Positions 1 through 7,206 of a stretch of 43,232 bases of DNA are shown in pieces. Position numbers and translations under genes: made by a program. How positions within the stretch are numbered: position 1 is the first letter of the stretch; every line of letters starts with the position of its first letter. Source of the DNA: Nitrosovibrio tenuis. Its GTDB lineage: Bacteria > Pseudomonadota > Gammaproteobacteria > Burkholderiales > Nitrosomonadaceae. The notes beneath the pieces are model-generated. The model had not been told where the DNA came from. It ran no database searches and worked only from the letters and a program-made list of their open reading frames with translations. The DNA lies in NCBI RefSeq assembly GCF_900109785.1, contig NZ_FOBH01000018.1, positions 1 through 43,232 of the forward strand, read 5' to 3'.

Positions 1-14
1 CGGGATCTCTTCAT
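1..14 (-). CDS. Possible start of a gene running off the left edge
   Basis: On the minus strand an ATG at 14-12 follows a good ribosome binding site, AAGGAG (complement of 24-29), with a 9-base spacer. Only about four codons (Met-Lys-Arg-Ser) are visible, so no function can be given. It lies just downstream of the truncated recombinase and in the same direction, so it may belong to the same element. Based only on the site and spacing. Confidence 0.3.
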
Positions 15-52
15 CGCTTCAAACTCCTTCAATAGGGGAGCCAGATGCGACT

Positions 53-565
53 TTACTCTAATTTAGAATTGCCCAGGTTTTTGGGGATGACGTCAAATTC
101 TTCAAGTCTTGGAGTTATCGGAATGGTTCTGTCAGTGTGGTTTTTCGTATCCTTGAACGTTAGCGTTTTGGCTCTTGGATGAACGTCCTTCCATTTTAAA
201 GAAGCGGCTTCGCTTCGTCTTGCTCCAGTTAGCAACATGAACTCCAGGTAAGCTCCCATTACTTTATTGGGCAGTAGGCGCAATGTTTCAATAAACGGCT
301 TAATCTCATGCATATGCAGATGATTTGTGCGAGGCGCTTCTCTTATCCATGTGCGTTTAGCTGTAAGCGTGGCCACTGGATTAGCTGGCAAAATTTCCGT
401 GCCGTAATGGGCTTGAGCGTAATTTAGTATTGAGCGCAAAAACCGCATAACGGAAGATGCTTGCGATGAACCGCTACTGCTCTCGGCTATTTCCGCATAG
501 CGCTTCGAAATCATGTCAGCAGTAATACGGGTGACAGACGGGGGAGGAGATTTGAAGACGCTCAA
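53..565 (-). pseudogene. Truncated tyrosine recombinase (phage/island integrase)
   Basis: About 170 residues resemble the middle of a P4/phage-type tyrosine recombinase. A helical core-binding region (residues about 15-75, ending in a typical NPVATL-like turn) is followed by the start of the catalytic domain with LTGARRSEAASLKW (about 112-125), which carries the first catalytic arginine, and a TIPIT strand. The HxxR box and the catalytic tyrosine are missing because the frame stops at 53. The N-terminal arm-binding domain is also missing: the frame opens at a TTG directly after stop codons. Complete enzymes of this type have roughly 380-420 residues. It is therefore a remnant and should be inactive. 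IntI is not a good match, so it does not explain the attC-like repeats further right. Confidence 0.75.
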
Positions 566-810
566 TAAGGTTCACGCCATGATCGAGCGTCAAGCCCGGC
601 TTATTCAGACCTTTGCCACAAAGCTGAGACTTACTCAGCAATCACGTTATACGGCCGCGGCTGCCGCGGTAGCGAGCAGCAAGGCATCCGGGCCCAGGCC
701 GTGGGATGAACAGAAATGACAAATGACAGCCCTCTTTTGATTATGGATATGTCACGAGCAGCTGACAAGCAACCAACGCGATGCCGCCCTGAAGACCAAC
801 CATGCGGGGC

Positions 811-1092
811 TCAGTCGCCATCTTCATTCTCCTGCGCAAGTTGCGACTTGAGATGATAGGCATCGATGTCAAAGTCTCTGCTGTCCGAGACCGCGGCCAG
901 TACCAAGGGCGTAACGCGCTCCCGCTCCTCCTCGGTCTCGAAGTTTGTGAAGTTGGCCGCAGCTGCCTCGGCGAACAGTTTCTCCGACAGCCGCTTTGCC
1001 TTTACTTCATAACTCTCTATGTCGGGATTGGCGCCGGGAGAGATGTTTTCCTCGATCCATGTTTTGGCCCACATCCGGAAGCGATTGCTCAT
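811..1092 (-). CDS. Small hypothetical protein, possibly DUF768-like
   Basis: A 93-residue protein, mostly helical and acidic, starting at ATG 1092. The N-terminal segment (WIEENI, then VKAKRLSEKLFAEA) resembles the small DUF768-type proteins of rhizobia, which share a 'W-x-x-N ... L-x-x-K-L-x-A-D/E-A' pattern; this likeness is from memory and weak. No signal peptide, membrane segment or metal site is visible. The binding site is poor (GGGTGGG, 6 bases upstream). A competing 126-residue frame covers the same DNA on the plus strand but has a less protein-like composition, so the minus frame is preferred. It is an isolated gene between the integrase remnant and a long non-coding stretch. Confidence 0.45.
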   Translation of the reverse strand: MSNRFRMWAKTWIEENISPGANPDIESYEVKAKRLSEKLFAEAAAANFTNFETEEERERVTPLVLAAVSDSRDFDIDAYHLKSQLAQENEDGD

Positions 1093-1453
1093 GACTGCCC
1101 ACCCATCTTCTGTGTTGAGTTCGGCGCCGGTCGCCCCTCATGGAAGCATTTTACCAATGAGAAAATAGGTTATCAAGGGTAAAAGCTAGCTGCTCTGTTT
1201 TCGGCCATGCCGCACGGGACGGGAGCACAATCTATATCCGACACATCCTGATTTCGAGGGGCGTTATAATGGCCGTTCACGCAGTTGCCGGAGGCCTTAT
1301 TGGCGTGGCAGTACCTATGCGAATTGCGTACTGGATCGACGAAAGAATAGTCACGGTGGGTCGACCCCGGCTCAACGGTTCGAGCGGGACAAGGGTATTA
1401 AGCGGTAGAGGGCGCAGCCGTTCCACCCTTAGTTTTCCTAAATACTATTCAGC

Positions 1454-1477
1454 TGGGGGTATATCTGGGGGTATATA
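1454..1477 (+). repeat. Tandem TGGGGGTATAT(C/A) units
   Basis: Two head-to-tail 12-base units, 1454-1465 and 1466-1477, differ only in the last base. Tandem GGGGGTA-type motifs of this kind commonly sit just after the tRNA 3' end and before the integrase start in tRNA-integrated islands; this is remembered, not computed. No intact tRNA or integrase is next to it here, so it may be an orphan attachment-region remnant. Confidence 0.4.
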
Positions 1478-1557
1478 TCAAACTGTGCTTGTTGAAACTC
1501 GCTTCTATGTTAGCTTTTGAGCCTTTGTTCGATCCTCCTCGTCCCAAATAATTTGAT

Positions 1558-1595
1558 AAAAAAGGCTTACATAGAGTAAGCCTTTTTTATTTATT
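1558..1595. terminator. Perfect 13-bp hairpin terminator
   Basis: AAAAAAGGCTTAC (1558-1570) is exactly complementary to GTAAGCCTTTTTT (1576-1588), with a 5-base loop. The A-rich left arm and T-rich right arm make it an intrinsic terminator in both directions. The nearest plausible genes end several hundred bases away, so the transcript it ends is not evident. Confidence 0.85.
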
Positions 1596-1873
1596 CGATA
1601 TACATGTAACTGTCATATACTGAAAATAGGGATACTATTGAGTGTAGTTTTTTTACAGAATTGCCCAAAGCAGCCGTTCATTATACTGTGGAGGTATGTT
1701 CATTTCCCGCCCCGTATGGCTGGTTTGCCAAGTTAGGAGCAGCCGAGCGGTTCGGGATCGCAAAACCGTCTCTCGGTAACAAAATCGGGGGATTAAAGGT
1801 CTAGGAATTTTCGCGCTGGCGAATAGTTATGCTCCAGCCTCTTTCGTCGTGCAATTACCATGGAGGGGCATCG

Positions 1874-2308
1874 ATGAACAATGGAAAAGCTTACAAAGGC
1901 AGCTGTTTTTGCGGCGCGGTTCAGTTCACGGTCAGCGGTGAGCCACAAGGAATGGGTTATTGCCATTGTGAGTCATGTCGAAGCTGGTCGGCAGGGCCTG
2001 TCAACGCCTTCACTTTGTGGAAGCCGGAAGCGGTGCAGATCACGCAGGGAGCAGAAAATATTGGCACGTACAACAAGACGCCGCGCAGTTATCGCAAATG
2101 GTGCAAAATATGCGGAGGTCATCTCTTCACCGAGCATCCAGGCATGGGACTCACGGATGTGTATGCGGCAGTCATTCCGGACTTTCCGTACCATGCCGGC
2201 GTTCATGTGAACTATCAGGAGACGGTGTTGCCCATCAAGGATGGGTTGCCGAAGATGAAGGATCTCCCGAAGGAAATGGGCGGCTCGGGTGTCAGCATGG
2301 CGGAATAA
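1874..2308 (+). CDS. GFA-domain (glutathione-dependent formaldehyde-activating-like) protein
   Basis: A 144-residue member of the GFA/CENP-V family. It has the zinc-binding cysteines in the usual order: CxC (GSCFCG, residues about 10-15), CHCESC (about 32-37) and CKICGG (about 73-78). Family members include the enzyme joining formaldehyde and glutathione into S-hydroxymethylglutathione, but most GFA proteins are uncharacterised and the substrate here is unknown. The ATG at 1874 was chosen because GGAGGGG (1862-1868) lies 5 bases upstream; a longer frame from 1829 lacks a site. An attC-like repeat begins 24 bases after the stop, the arrangement of a gene in an integron cassette, and GFA proteins are frequent in cassettes. 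Probably cytoplasmic. Confidence 0.85.
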   Translation: MNNGKAYKGSCFCGAVQFTVSGEPQGMGYCHCESCRSWSAGPVNAFTLWKPEAVQITQGAENIGTYNKTPRSYRKWCKICGGHLFTEHPGMGLTDVYAAVIPDFPYHAGVHVNYQETVLPIKDGLPKMKDLPKEMGGSGVSMAE

Positions 2309-2332
2309 CGCGGCAGGCTCTTCAAATTCATC

Positions 2333-2648
2333 GCCCAACGAGGCGCTCCAGCCGATCAGTCACTCGCTGCGCTCATGACCAGCGTCTGAGCTTTGGCATT
2401 AAGAATATAATTTGCGGGAAGACCGGCCGCCCGCTAGTGTCGACACTTATCTCGCCGTGGGCAAACTTCTGACTGTAGCGTGCCTGACCCTGATTCTAGT
2501 TTTCCTTGATTCTACTTCCACTGAATTTCCTTTCCTTACGTCTTCAATATAAGTCGTGCCGTTGAAACGGCCCGTCAGCTCGGCTGGTGACATATTTCAC
2601 CAAACCGCTCCTCCACGATACTCGAGTCGATATAGCGAACGTCGGTAG
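2333..2648 (+). repeat. Dispersed repeat copy A with attC-like left end
   Basis: Starts with an integron attC-like site (2333-2404): GCCCAAC (fits RYYYAAC), a left arm GCGCTCCAGCCG, an inner hairpin CGCTG/CAGCG, a right arm TCTGAGC and a degenerate R' box ATTAAGA. About 240 further bases match the repeat at 4472, including the hairpins GCCGTTGAAACGGC (2558-2571) and GGTGACATATTTCACC (2586-2601). Homology fades near a shared GCGAACGT (about 2635-2648). It holds no gene; the 62-codon frame at 2587 is not convincing. Confidence 0.7.
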
Positions 2649-2837
2649 AGGCCCCAGCATGTTCAGCGTACCGAATTTATCACGTGAAGAGTCAGAAGCC
2701 ATCGAAGAATCTACCTGTCAAAAGCATGAGTCACCAATAGACCACGTCATTTTTCCTTTTGGTTTTGTGCTATAAAAAATCATCTATCTCTTTTTTAGAA
2801 ATTAGCCAAGGGAAGTGAAGTTGTTTCTGTGTAAAGA

Positions 2838-2870
2838 CGGGGATGTGTACTGTCCCCATCCTGTTTTAAA
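2838..2870. other. Hairpin-like G/C block upstream of smbP
   Basis: A GGGGATG block followed by TCCCCATCC and then TGTTTTAAA can fold into short alternative stems. It could be a weak terminator or a repeated extragenic palindrome. It sits 30-60 bases before the start of the SmbP-like gene. Confidence 0.25.
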
Positions 2871-2900
2871 AATTGCGTTGTCATAGGGAGGGATTGTGTC

Positions 2901-3248
2901 ATGAGACATATACGGGCAACTTTTGCGACGAGCAGCCTGGCATTTTTTCTGAATGCTCCAGTTATCGCTGGCGAGGATCCCACGGCTTATGCGCTCGAGC
3001 ATGCTGCAAAGGCGCAGGCACACGGAGACGACGGCCGCACGAAAGAGATGCTTGAGCACGCCGAGGAAAGTCTAAGGCATGCCAGAGCATCCGAAAAGCG
3101 GCATGCGGAACAGCGCGAGCACATGGCGGAAGCGGTCAAGCACCTTGAGAAGTCAATTGACCATGGTAAAGCAGGACAGGGCCGCGTCGCCAATAAACAT
3201 GTCTATGACGCGCTGGTGGAAATCCGCAAGTCCACGTCATCAGATTAG
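2901..3248 (+). CDS. smbP: SmbP-like small periplasmic metal-binding protein
   Basis: A 115-residue exported protein. Residues 1-24 form a signal peptide (cleavage near APVIAG-ED). The mature part is two helical hairpin repeats of about 35 residues with the pattern LEHA...AHGDDGRTKEMLEHAEESL-x-HA and AVKHLEKSIDHGKAGQGRVANKHVYDAL. These closely follow SmbP of Nitrosomonas europaea, a monomeric helical protein that binds copper and other divalent metals through regularly spaced histidines. This copy has fewer histidines than SmbP, so affinity may be lower. ATG 2901 is supported by GGGAGGG (2886-2892). It stands alone between two repeat copies. A role in copper handling is likely in an organism with copper-dependent ammonia oxidation, but that is inference. 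Confidence 0.85.
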   Translation: MRHIRATFATSSLAFFLNAPVIAGEDPTAYALEHAAKAQAHGDDGRTKEMLEHAEESLRHARASEKRHAEQREHMAEAVKHLEKSIDHGKAGQGRVANKHVYDALVEIRKSTSSD

Positions 3249-3684
3249 ACTGTGCAGTGGAGATAAGGCACGGATTGCTCGTGGCTCTGCCTCAGAGCTT
3301 ACATTAGCTGAGTACTGAATACTCGGCACTGAGAAAGCTTGCTGACTCGCGCCGGCTAGCTTCTGACCGCTGTCAACTCCTGGAACAGCTTAACCCACAG
3401 TGCCATCATGGAAGAATTGCGGTCAGAGCCCTGTTTCCCCCTCCGCATAGCTCGCTTGGCAACATCATACCAGTCGAATTGCGGCCCAACATCAATTTGT
3501 AAACCAGGATTCCACCCCTATGTGGCTAATTCTTGAGAGCAGGTCAAAATCAGCCAAATCCACTTTTTTTGATCCGGGTTGAAATAATACTCTCTCCACG
3601 AAATTAAGAGCTTCATCCTCACGTATGCGAGCATTACCGATGACTTGAAGCATGAGGTGGGCCGTATCAAGGCTGGTTATGCTT
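3249..3684. other. Intergenic stretch with one short minus-strand frame
   Basis: No full-length gene is seen. The only coding-like segment is a 53-codon minus frame (3492-3653), listed separately. The 240 bases after smbP show no strong terminator or promoter. Confidence 0.4.
3492..3653 (-). CDS. Short coding-like frame, unknown function
   Basis: 53 codons from ATG 3653 to TGA 3492, directly downstream of the acetyltransferase and in the same direction. The peptide (start MLQVIGNARIREDEALNFVE, acidic, no Cys) looks like natural protein rather than random translation: balanced charge, amphipathic stretches and a ...KKVDLADFDLLSRI segment. The frame is open back to a TAG overlapping the acetyltransferase end, so it may be a small gene or the end of a broken one. 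There is no good ribosome binding site. I do not recognise it. Confidence 0.3.
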   Translation of the reverse strand: MLQVIGNARIREDEALNFVERVLFQPGSKKVDLADFDLLSRISHIGVESWFTN

Positions 3685-4302
3685 TTAATTGTGTACTACT
3701 CCAACCAGTCTGTTGGCGGTGGACGGCACATGGGTACTCCAGTTGGTCTGTTGAAGCCCATAGATACAGACGTCTAAATATTGTCCATCCAAGAAATAGT
3801 CATTAGCTTTGGTACCTTCTTTACTGAATCCAAGCTTCTCGAAGAGAGCGATGGCACTATAGTTCGCAGCAAGAACCTCAAGCCCTATTTTCCTTATATC
3901 CAATCCTTTGAACGCGTAATCAATGATCAAGGCAGATGATATGAAACCGACGCCGCTGTTTCGTTTCTTGGATTCGGCAATATATATGCCTAACAGCGCC
4001 TTTCGCTGATAGTGGTCTATGTTGTTGAGTTGAACAGTTCCGATAAGGCCTTCTTCTTGCCTTATGGCAAAGACAACTCGTGATTTCCCGTTTTTTTCTC
4101 GCTGGTGCTTTATCCAATCCTTAACGGTTTCTTTTTGAATGGGAAATCGAAAACCCATGGTCAAATCTCTGAGGTCTGGAGCGTTTTGCCAGATGTAGAG
4201 TAGATCAATATCAGACTCTTCTAATGGTGTAAGCTTAATGCTCGTCCAATCAATAGCTTGTTTATACGGTTGGGTAGGGTCAGAGGCAAGATCGGTAGTC
4301 AT
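3685..4302 (-). CDS. GNAT-family N-acetyltransferase (RimJ/RimL/PseH-like)
   Basis: A 205-residue GNAT enzyme that would transfer acetyl from acetyl-CoA to an amine. It begins with the IKLTPLEESDIDLLYIWQN strand-helix (about 22-40) typical of RimJ/RimL and PseH types. It then has the FAIRQEEGLIGTVQLNNID central strands and an LGIYI...N-x-G-V-G-F segment where the acetyl-CoA loop is expected (here SKKRNSGVGFISSALI). It ends with AANYSAIALFEKLGFSKEG, a strong C-terminal GNAT motif. ATG 4302 is preferred; the frame could extend to a TTG at 4371 but without a binding site. The gene is more AT-rich than the core genes to the right and lies between two attC-like repeats, so acquisition by transfer is likely. 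Substrate unknown; the PseH likeness is a weak hint of sugar modification. Confidence 0.85.
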   Translation of the reverse strand: MTTDLASDPTQPYKQAIDWTSIKLTPLEESDIDLLYIWQNAPDLRDLTMGFRFPIQKETVKDWIKHQREKNGKSRVVFAIRQEEGLIGTVQLNNIDHYQRKALLGIYIAESKKRNSGVGFISSALIIDYAFKGLDIRKIGLEVLAANYSAIALFEKLGFSKEGTKANDYFLDGQYLDVCIYGLQQTNWSTHVPSTANRLVGVVHN

Positions 4303-4471
4303 TATTAACTTTAGTACTTGGGTGGATTGAAGGGATTCACATATATAATCTCGATACTTGCGCGAGGTCAAGTATTAAAAATGTCGTCCCTCTTTGGCGC
4401 GTTATTTTATCTCTACTCATGCTTAACCTTACCTATCTAAACGGCTCCATGTGCTTACCTTCAAGCTTTAT

Positions 4472-4763
4472 TCCCAACAAGGCGCTTCAGTCGGCCAGCC
4501 ACTCGCTGCGCTCATGAACCAGCGGCTGAGCTTCGGCGCGAGAATTTGGTTTGGAGGACCGGCCGGGCGCTTAGGTTGACACTTCACTCGCCGCTGGCAA
4601 TCTTCTGACTGTAACGTGCCGGACCCTGCTTATAGTTTCCCTCGATTCTACTTCCCTGATTCTACTTTCCCTTAGTTCTTCAAAATAAGGCCTGCCGTTG
4701 AAACGGCTCGTCAGCTCGGCTGGTGAATATATTTCACCCAACAGTTGCCTAGGCGAACGTTGG
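4472..4763 (+). repeat. Dispersed repeat copy B with attC-like left end
   Basis: Homologous to copy A at 2333. The attC-like part (4472-4544) has TCCCAAC, arm GCGCTTCAGTCGG, inner hairpin CGCTG/CAGCG, arm GCGGCTGAGCTTCGGC and a degenerate R' GCGAGAA. The following bases keep the same two hairpins, GCCGTTGAAACGGC (4694-4707) and GGTGAATATATTTCACC (4722-4738). Similarity stops around GCGAACGT (about 4752-4763). No gene is seen inside. Confidence 0.7.
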
Positions 4764-5099
4764 TGCGACAACACGTTTTTGAAGTGCTTCGCCTTATTAC
4801 AACCGCAAGAAATATACATGACATGGAACATTCTGCCGGGGATTTGCCGTTAAGTCGGGAATCATCGACAGAGTCGAACTCTTCCCACGTGGAGGGACGT
4901 TGTAGGCAGAAAAAACATGGAAATCAGTCGGGCTTGAGCCGGGATGGTATGCATAGGCAGCTCAGCAAATAGCTTGGGGTCAGACCCAATTTCCCGTAAA
5001 GCACCGTTGTTATTTCGCTGTAACGCTGCGGTGACAAATAGTTGTTATTTGGCCCTTACATAATTTTGTAACACGCAAACGGTATCGTGGAGCCTAAAA
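4764..5099. other. Leader region of the EAL-CBS-GGDEF gene
   Basis: Non-coding. It holds a short palindrome TTGGGGTCAGACCCAA (4974-4989), listed separately, and the ribosome binding site of the next gene. Short frames here have no binding site and look like chance. Confidence 0.4.
4974..4994. repeat. REP-like palindrome GGGTCAGACCC
   Basis: TTGGGGTCAGACCCAA followed by TTTCCC. GGGTC-A-GACCC is a perfect inverted repeat. Similar 'GGGGTCAGACCCCAATTT' palindromes are common repeated extragenic elements in proteobacteria, a recollection rather than a search. Only one copy is seen in the window. Confidence 0.4.
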
Positions 5100-6956
5100 A
5101 TGCAAAAAGAGCGGGACAGGACAACGAACACAATTAGTTCGATCGCTCAGTATCTTGAATGTAAAGGTTCAGAAGAGCAACGCATGTCGATGGCCCTCAG
5201 TAAAATTCTTCAGGAAGAATCGCTGACGCCGCTCTATCAACCGATAGTGAATCTTCAATCAGGAAAATTTGTTGGTTACGAGGGATTGATTCGCGGCCCG
5301 TCTAATTCGCCGCTGCATTCCCCCACCGCGCTTTTCCGGTTGGCTAAGACGCACGGTCTTACGATTCAGCTTGAGGGGGCGAGCCGCAAAGTCCTTTTGA
5401 AACAGTTCGCCGCGCAGGAACTGAAAGGAAAACTATTCCTTAATGTAAGTCCCGATGTTTTAATGATGTCCCATATCGACGTCACTGCGACATCACAGGC
5501 AATTAAAAGTAGCGATGTGGGTCCTGAGAACCTCGTCATCGAATTGACTGAAGCCGACGCTGTTTATGACTATACGCGACTTCGTGATGCCGCAGCAGAG
5601 TACCGGGATCTTGGACTGAAACTTGCGATCGATGACTTGGGAGAGGGGTTTTCGAGCCTTCGGCTGTGGTCGGAGTTGCGCCCGGAATACGTAAAGATCG
5701 ATATGCACTTCATTCAAGGGATCGATCTTGATCCGGTGAAACTGCAATTTGTTCGCTCCGTTCTCGAAATTGCGCTGGAATCCAATTCGATTGTTATTGC
5801 TGAGGGCATTGAAACAGAAGCGGAATTGATGACGGTAAGAGACTTGGGAATCCATTATGGCCAAGGCTATTTCCTTGGGCGTCCGATAGCCTCTCCGTTA
5901 CCAGCACTTCCACCTCAAATTCTTGCCTTGTTTCGAAATGCGCCTAATACACAATATTTACGGGGTAACTGTTGTCAAAAGCAAGCACCGACTGTGCGCA
6001 AAATAATGCGCGAGGTAGCCCCTGTGACAAGCGCAACATCGGCAAACGATGTGTATGACTTATTCTTGAGGCAGTCTGATTTACAGGTTATCCCGGTTCT
6101 TGAAGGTGGCGCTCCCATTGGGCTTGTCAATCGGTTCAGGATGATTGACCGTTTTGCACGGCTCTATCAAAGAGAATTATATGGAAAAAAGTGTTGCGTA
6201 CACTTTATCGACTCCCAGCCTTTGATAGTGGACCATCAAACCAGCCTGCAGGATCTGAGACACTTGATTGTGGAATCCGATCCACAGCATTTGTCTAACG
6301 GGTTCATCATCACCGATGCGGGTCAGTATGTCGGCATCGGAACAGGTCATGATTTATTCTGCGAACTAACGCAGATGCAAATGCGGGCCGCCCGCTATGC
6401 CAATCCGCTGACTCAACTGCCGGGTAACGTCCCCATCAATGAGCATATCGACTTCCTGCTTTCAACCGGAGAAGATTTTGTTATTTGTTACTGCGATCTG
6501 GATCACTTCAAGTCATTTAATGACTTGTACGGATATCGCAAAGGAGATGAAATTATCCAGGTAACGGTCGATGTATTGAAAAGCCATACCGACCAGGATA
6601 TCGACTTTATCGGCCATGTTGGGGGTGATGATTTCATTGTTGTGTTCAAAAGCAGCGACTGGGAAACCCGCTGTCAGCAAATGCTGCGCTCATTTACATC
6701 TGCCACCCGGCGTTTTTATAGCGACGAGCATCTGGCGCTGGGCGGGTATATGTCCGAGAATCGACAGGGTTCCCAGTCTTTTACCGAATTGGTCAGTATG
6801 TCCTTGGGAGTGGTGCAGATCGATGCCGCGGCCGCTCTTACAAGTCATCAGGTTGCGGAAGCCGCGGCGTGTGCAAAATCGGAAGCAAAAAAAATGCGGG
6901 GGAGTTCGCTCTTTATCGAACGCAGGCAATTAATTGCGGATACGGTCGAGGTCTGA
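5100..6956 (+). CDS. EAL - CBS pair - GGDEF cyclic-di-GMP protein
   Basis: 618 residues, no membrane segment, so cytoplasmic. An EAL phosphodiesterase domain (about 38-270) has EGL at 61-63 in place of EAL, NVSP (115-118), ELTE (148-151), DD at 178-179 in IDDLGEGFSSL, VKID (198-201), EGIE (235-238) and QGYFLGRP (255-262). The metal and catalytic residues are thus present and c-di-GMP hydrolysis is likely. A tandem CBS region (about 295-425), usually a nucleotide sensor, follows. A C-terminal GGDEF domain (about 435-600) has the substrate motif DLDHFKSFNDLYGYRKGDE but GGDDF (508-512) at the signature and no RxxD inhibitory site (DQDID instead), so cyclase activity is uncertain and it may only bind GTP. 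ATG 5100 has GGAG at 5089-5092. A single gene with no operon partner. Confidence 0.92.
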   Translation: MQKERDRTTNTISSIAQYLECKGSEEQRMSMALSKILQEESLTPLYQPIVNLQSGKFVGYEGLIRGPSNSPLHSPTALFRLAKTHGLTIQLEGASRKVLLKQFAAQELKGKLFLNVSPDVLMMSHIDVTATSQAIKSSDVGPENLVIELTEADAVYDYTRLRDAAAEYRDLGLKLAIDDLGEGFSSLRLWSELRPEYVKIDMHFIQGIDLDPVKLQFVRSVLEIALESNSIVIAEGIETEAELMTVRDLGIHYGQGYFLGRPIASPLPALPPQILALFRNAPNTQYLRGNCCQKQAPTVRKIMREVAPVTSATSANDVYDLFLRQSDLQVIPVLEGGAPIGLVNRFRMIDRFARLYQRELYGKKCCVHFIDSQPLIVDHQTSLQDLRHLIVESDPQHLSNGFIITDAGQYVGIGTGHDLFCELTQMQMRAARYANPLTQLPGNVPINEHIDFLLSTGEDFVICYCDLDHFKSFNDLYGYRKGDEIIQVTVDVLKSHTDQDIDFIGHVGGDDFIVVFKSSDWETRCQQMLRSFTSATRRFYSDEHLALGGYMSENRQGSQSFTELVSMSLGVVQIDAAAALTSHQVAEAAACAKSEAKKMRGSSLFIERRQLIADTVEV

Positions 6957-7206
6957 ACCGCGAAAACGCAATCGACCCGATATATAGACAGTCATACCGT
7001 CCGGGCACGTGGCAATCTGCGCACGTGGCGGAAAATCTGAAGAACCAGTCAATTCGGTTACGCCTAATTCCTAGTCTTTACGCTTGCGTGCCAAACCGCG
7101 CAGCCCCAGTTCGCAGCATATGGACTGCGGATGGATATAACAGGCGGGCAAGATGCCCAACTTTAGCGGCTGGCCCAGATGCGCATCATGCGCATCACCG
7201 TTGTGC

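Larger units (their letters stand above)
1093..1873. other. Gene-poor stretch with terminator and GGGGGTATAT tandem repeat
   Basis: No convincing gene is seen. The plus-strand frame 1269-1520 (83 codons) has low-complexity Arg/Gly/Ser composition and no binding site. The stretch does hold two adjacent 12-base units beginning TGGGGGTATAT (1454-1477) and a perfect terminator-like hairpin (1558-1588), listed separately. The unit upstream of the GFA gene has no recognisable promoter. Confidence 0.5.

Noticed and set aside
802-1182. 126-codon plus-strand frame opposite the small minus gene
   Set aside because: Composition is irregular, with no motif or binding site; the minus-strand frame reads more like a protein.
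1269-1520. 83-codon plus-strand frame
   Set aside because: Arg/Gly/Ser-rich with no binding site, and it runs through the GGGGGTATAT repeat; probably chance.
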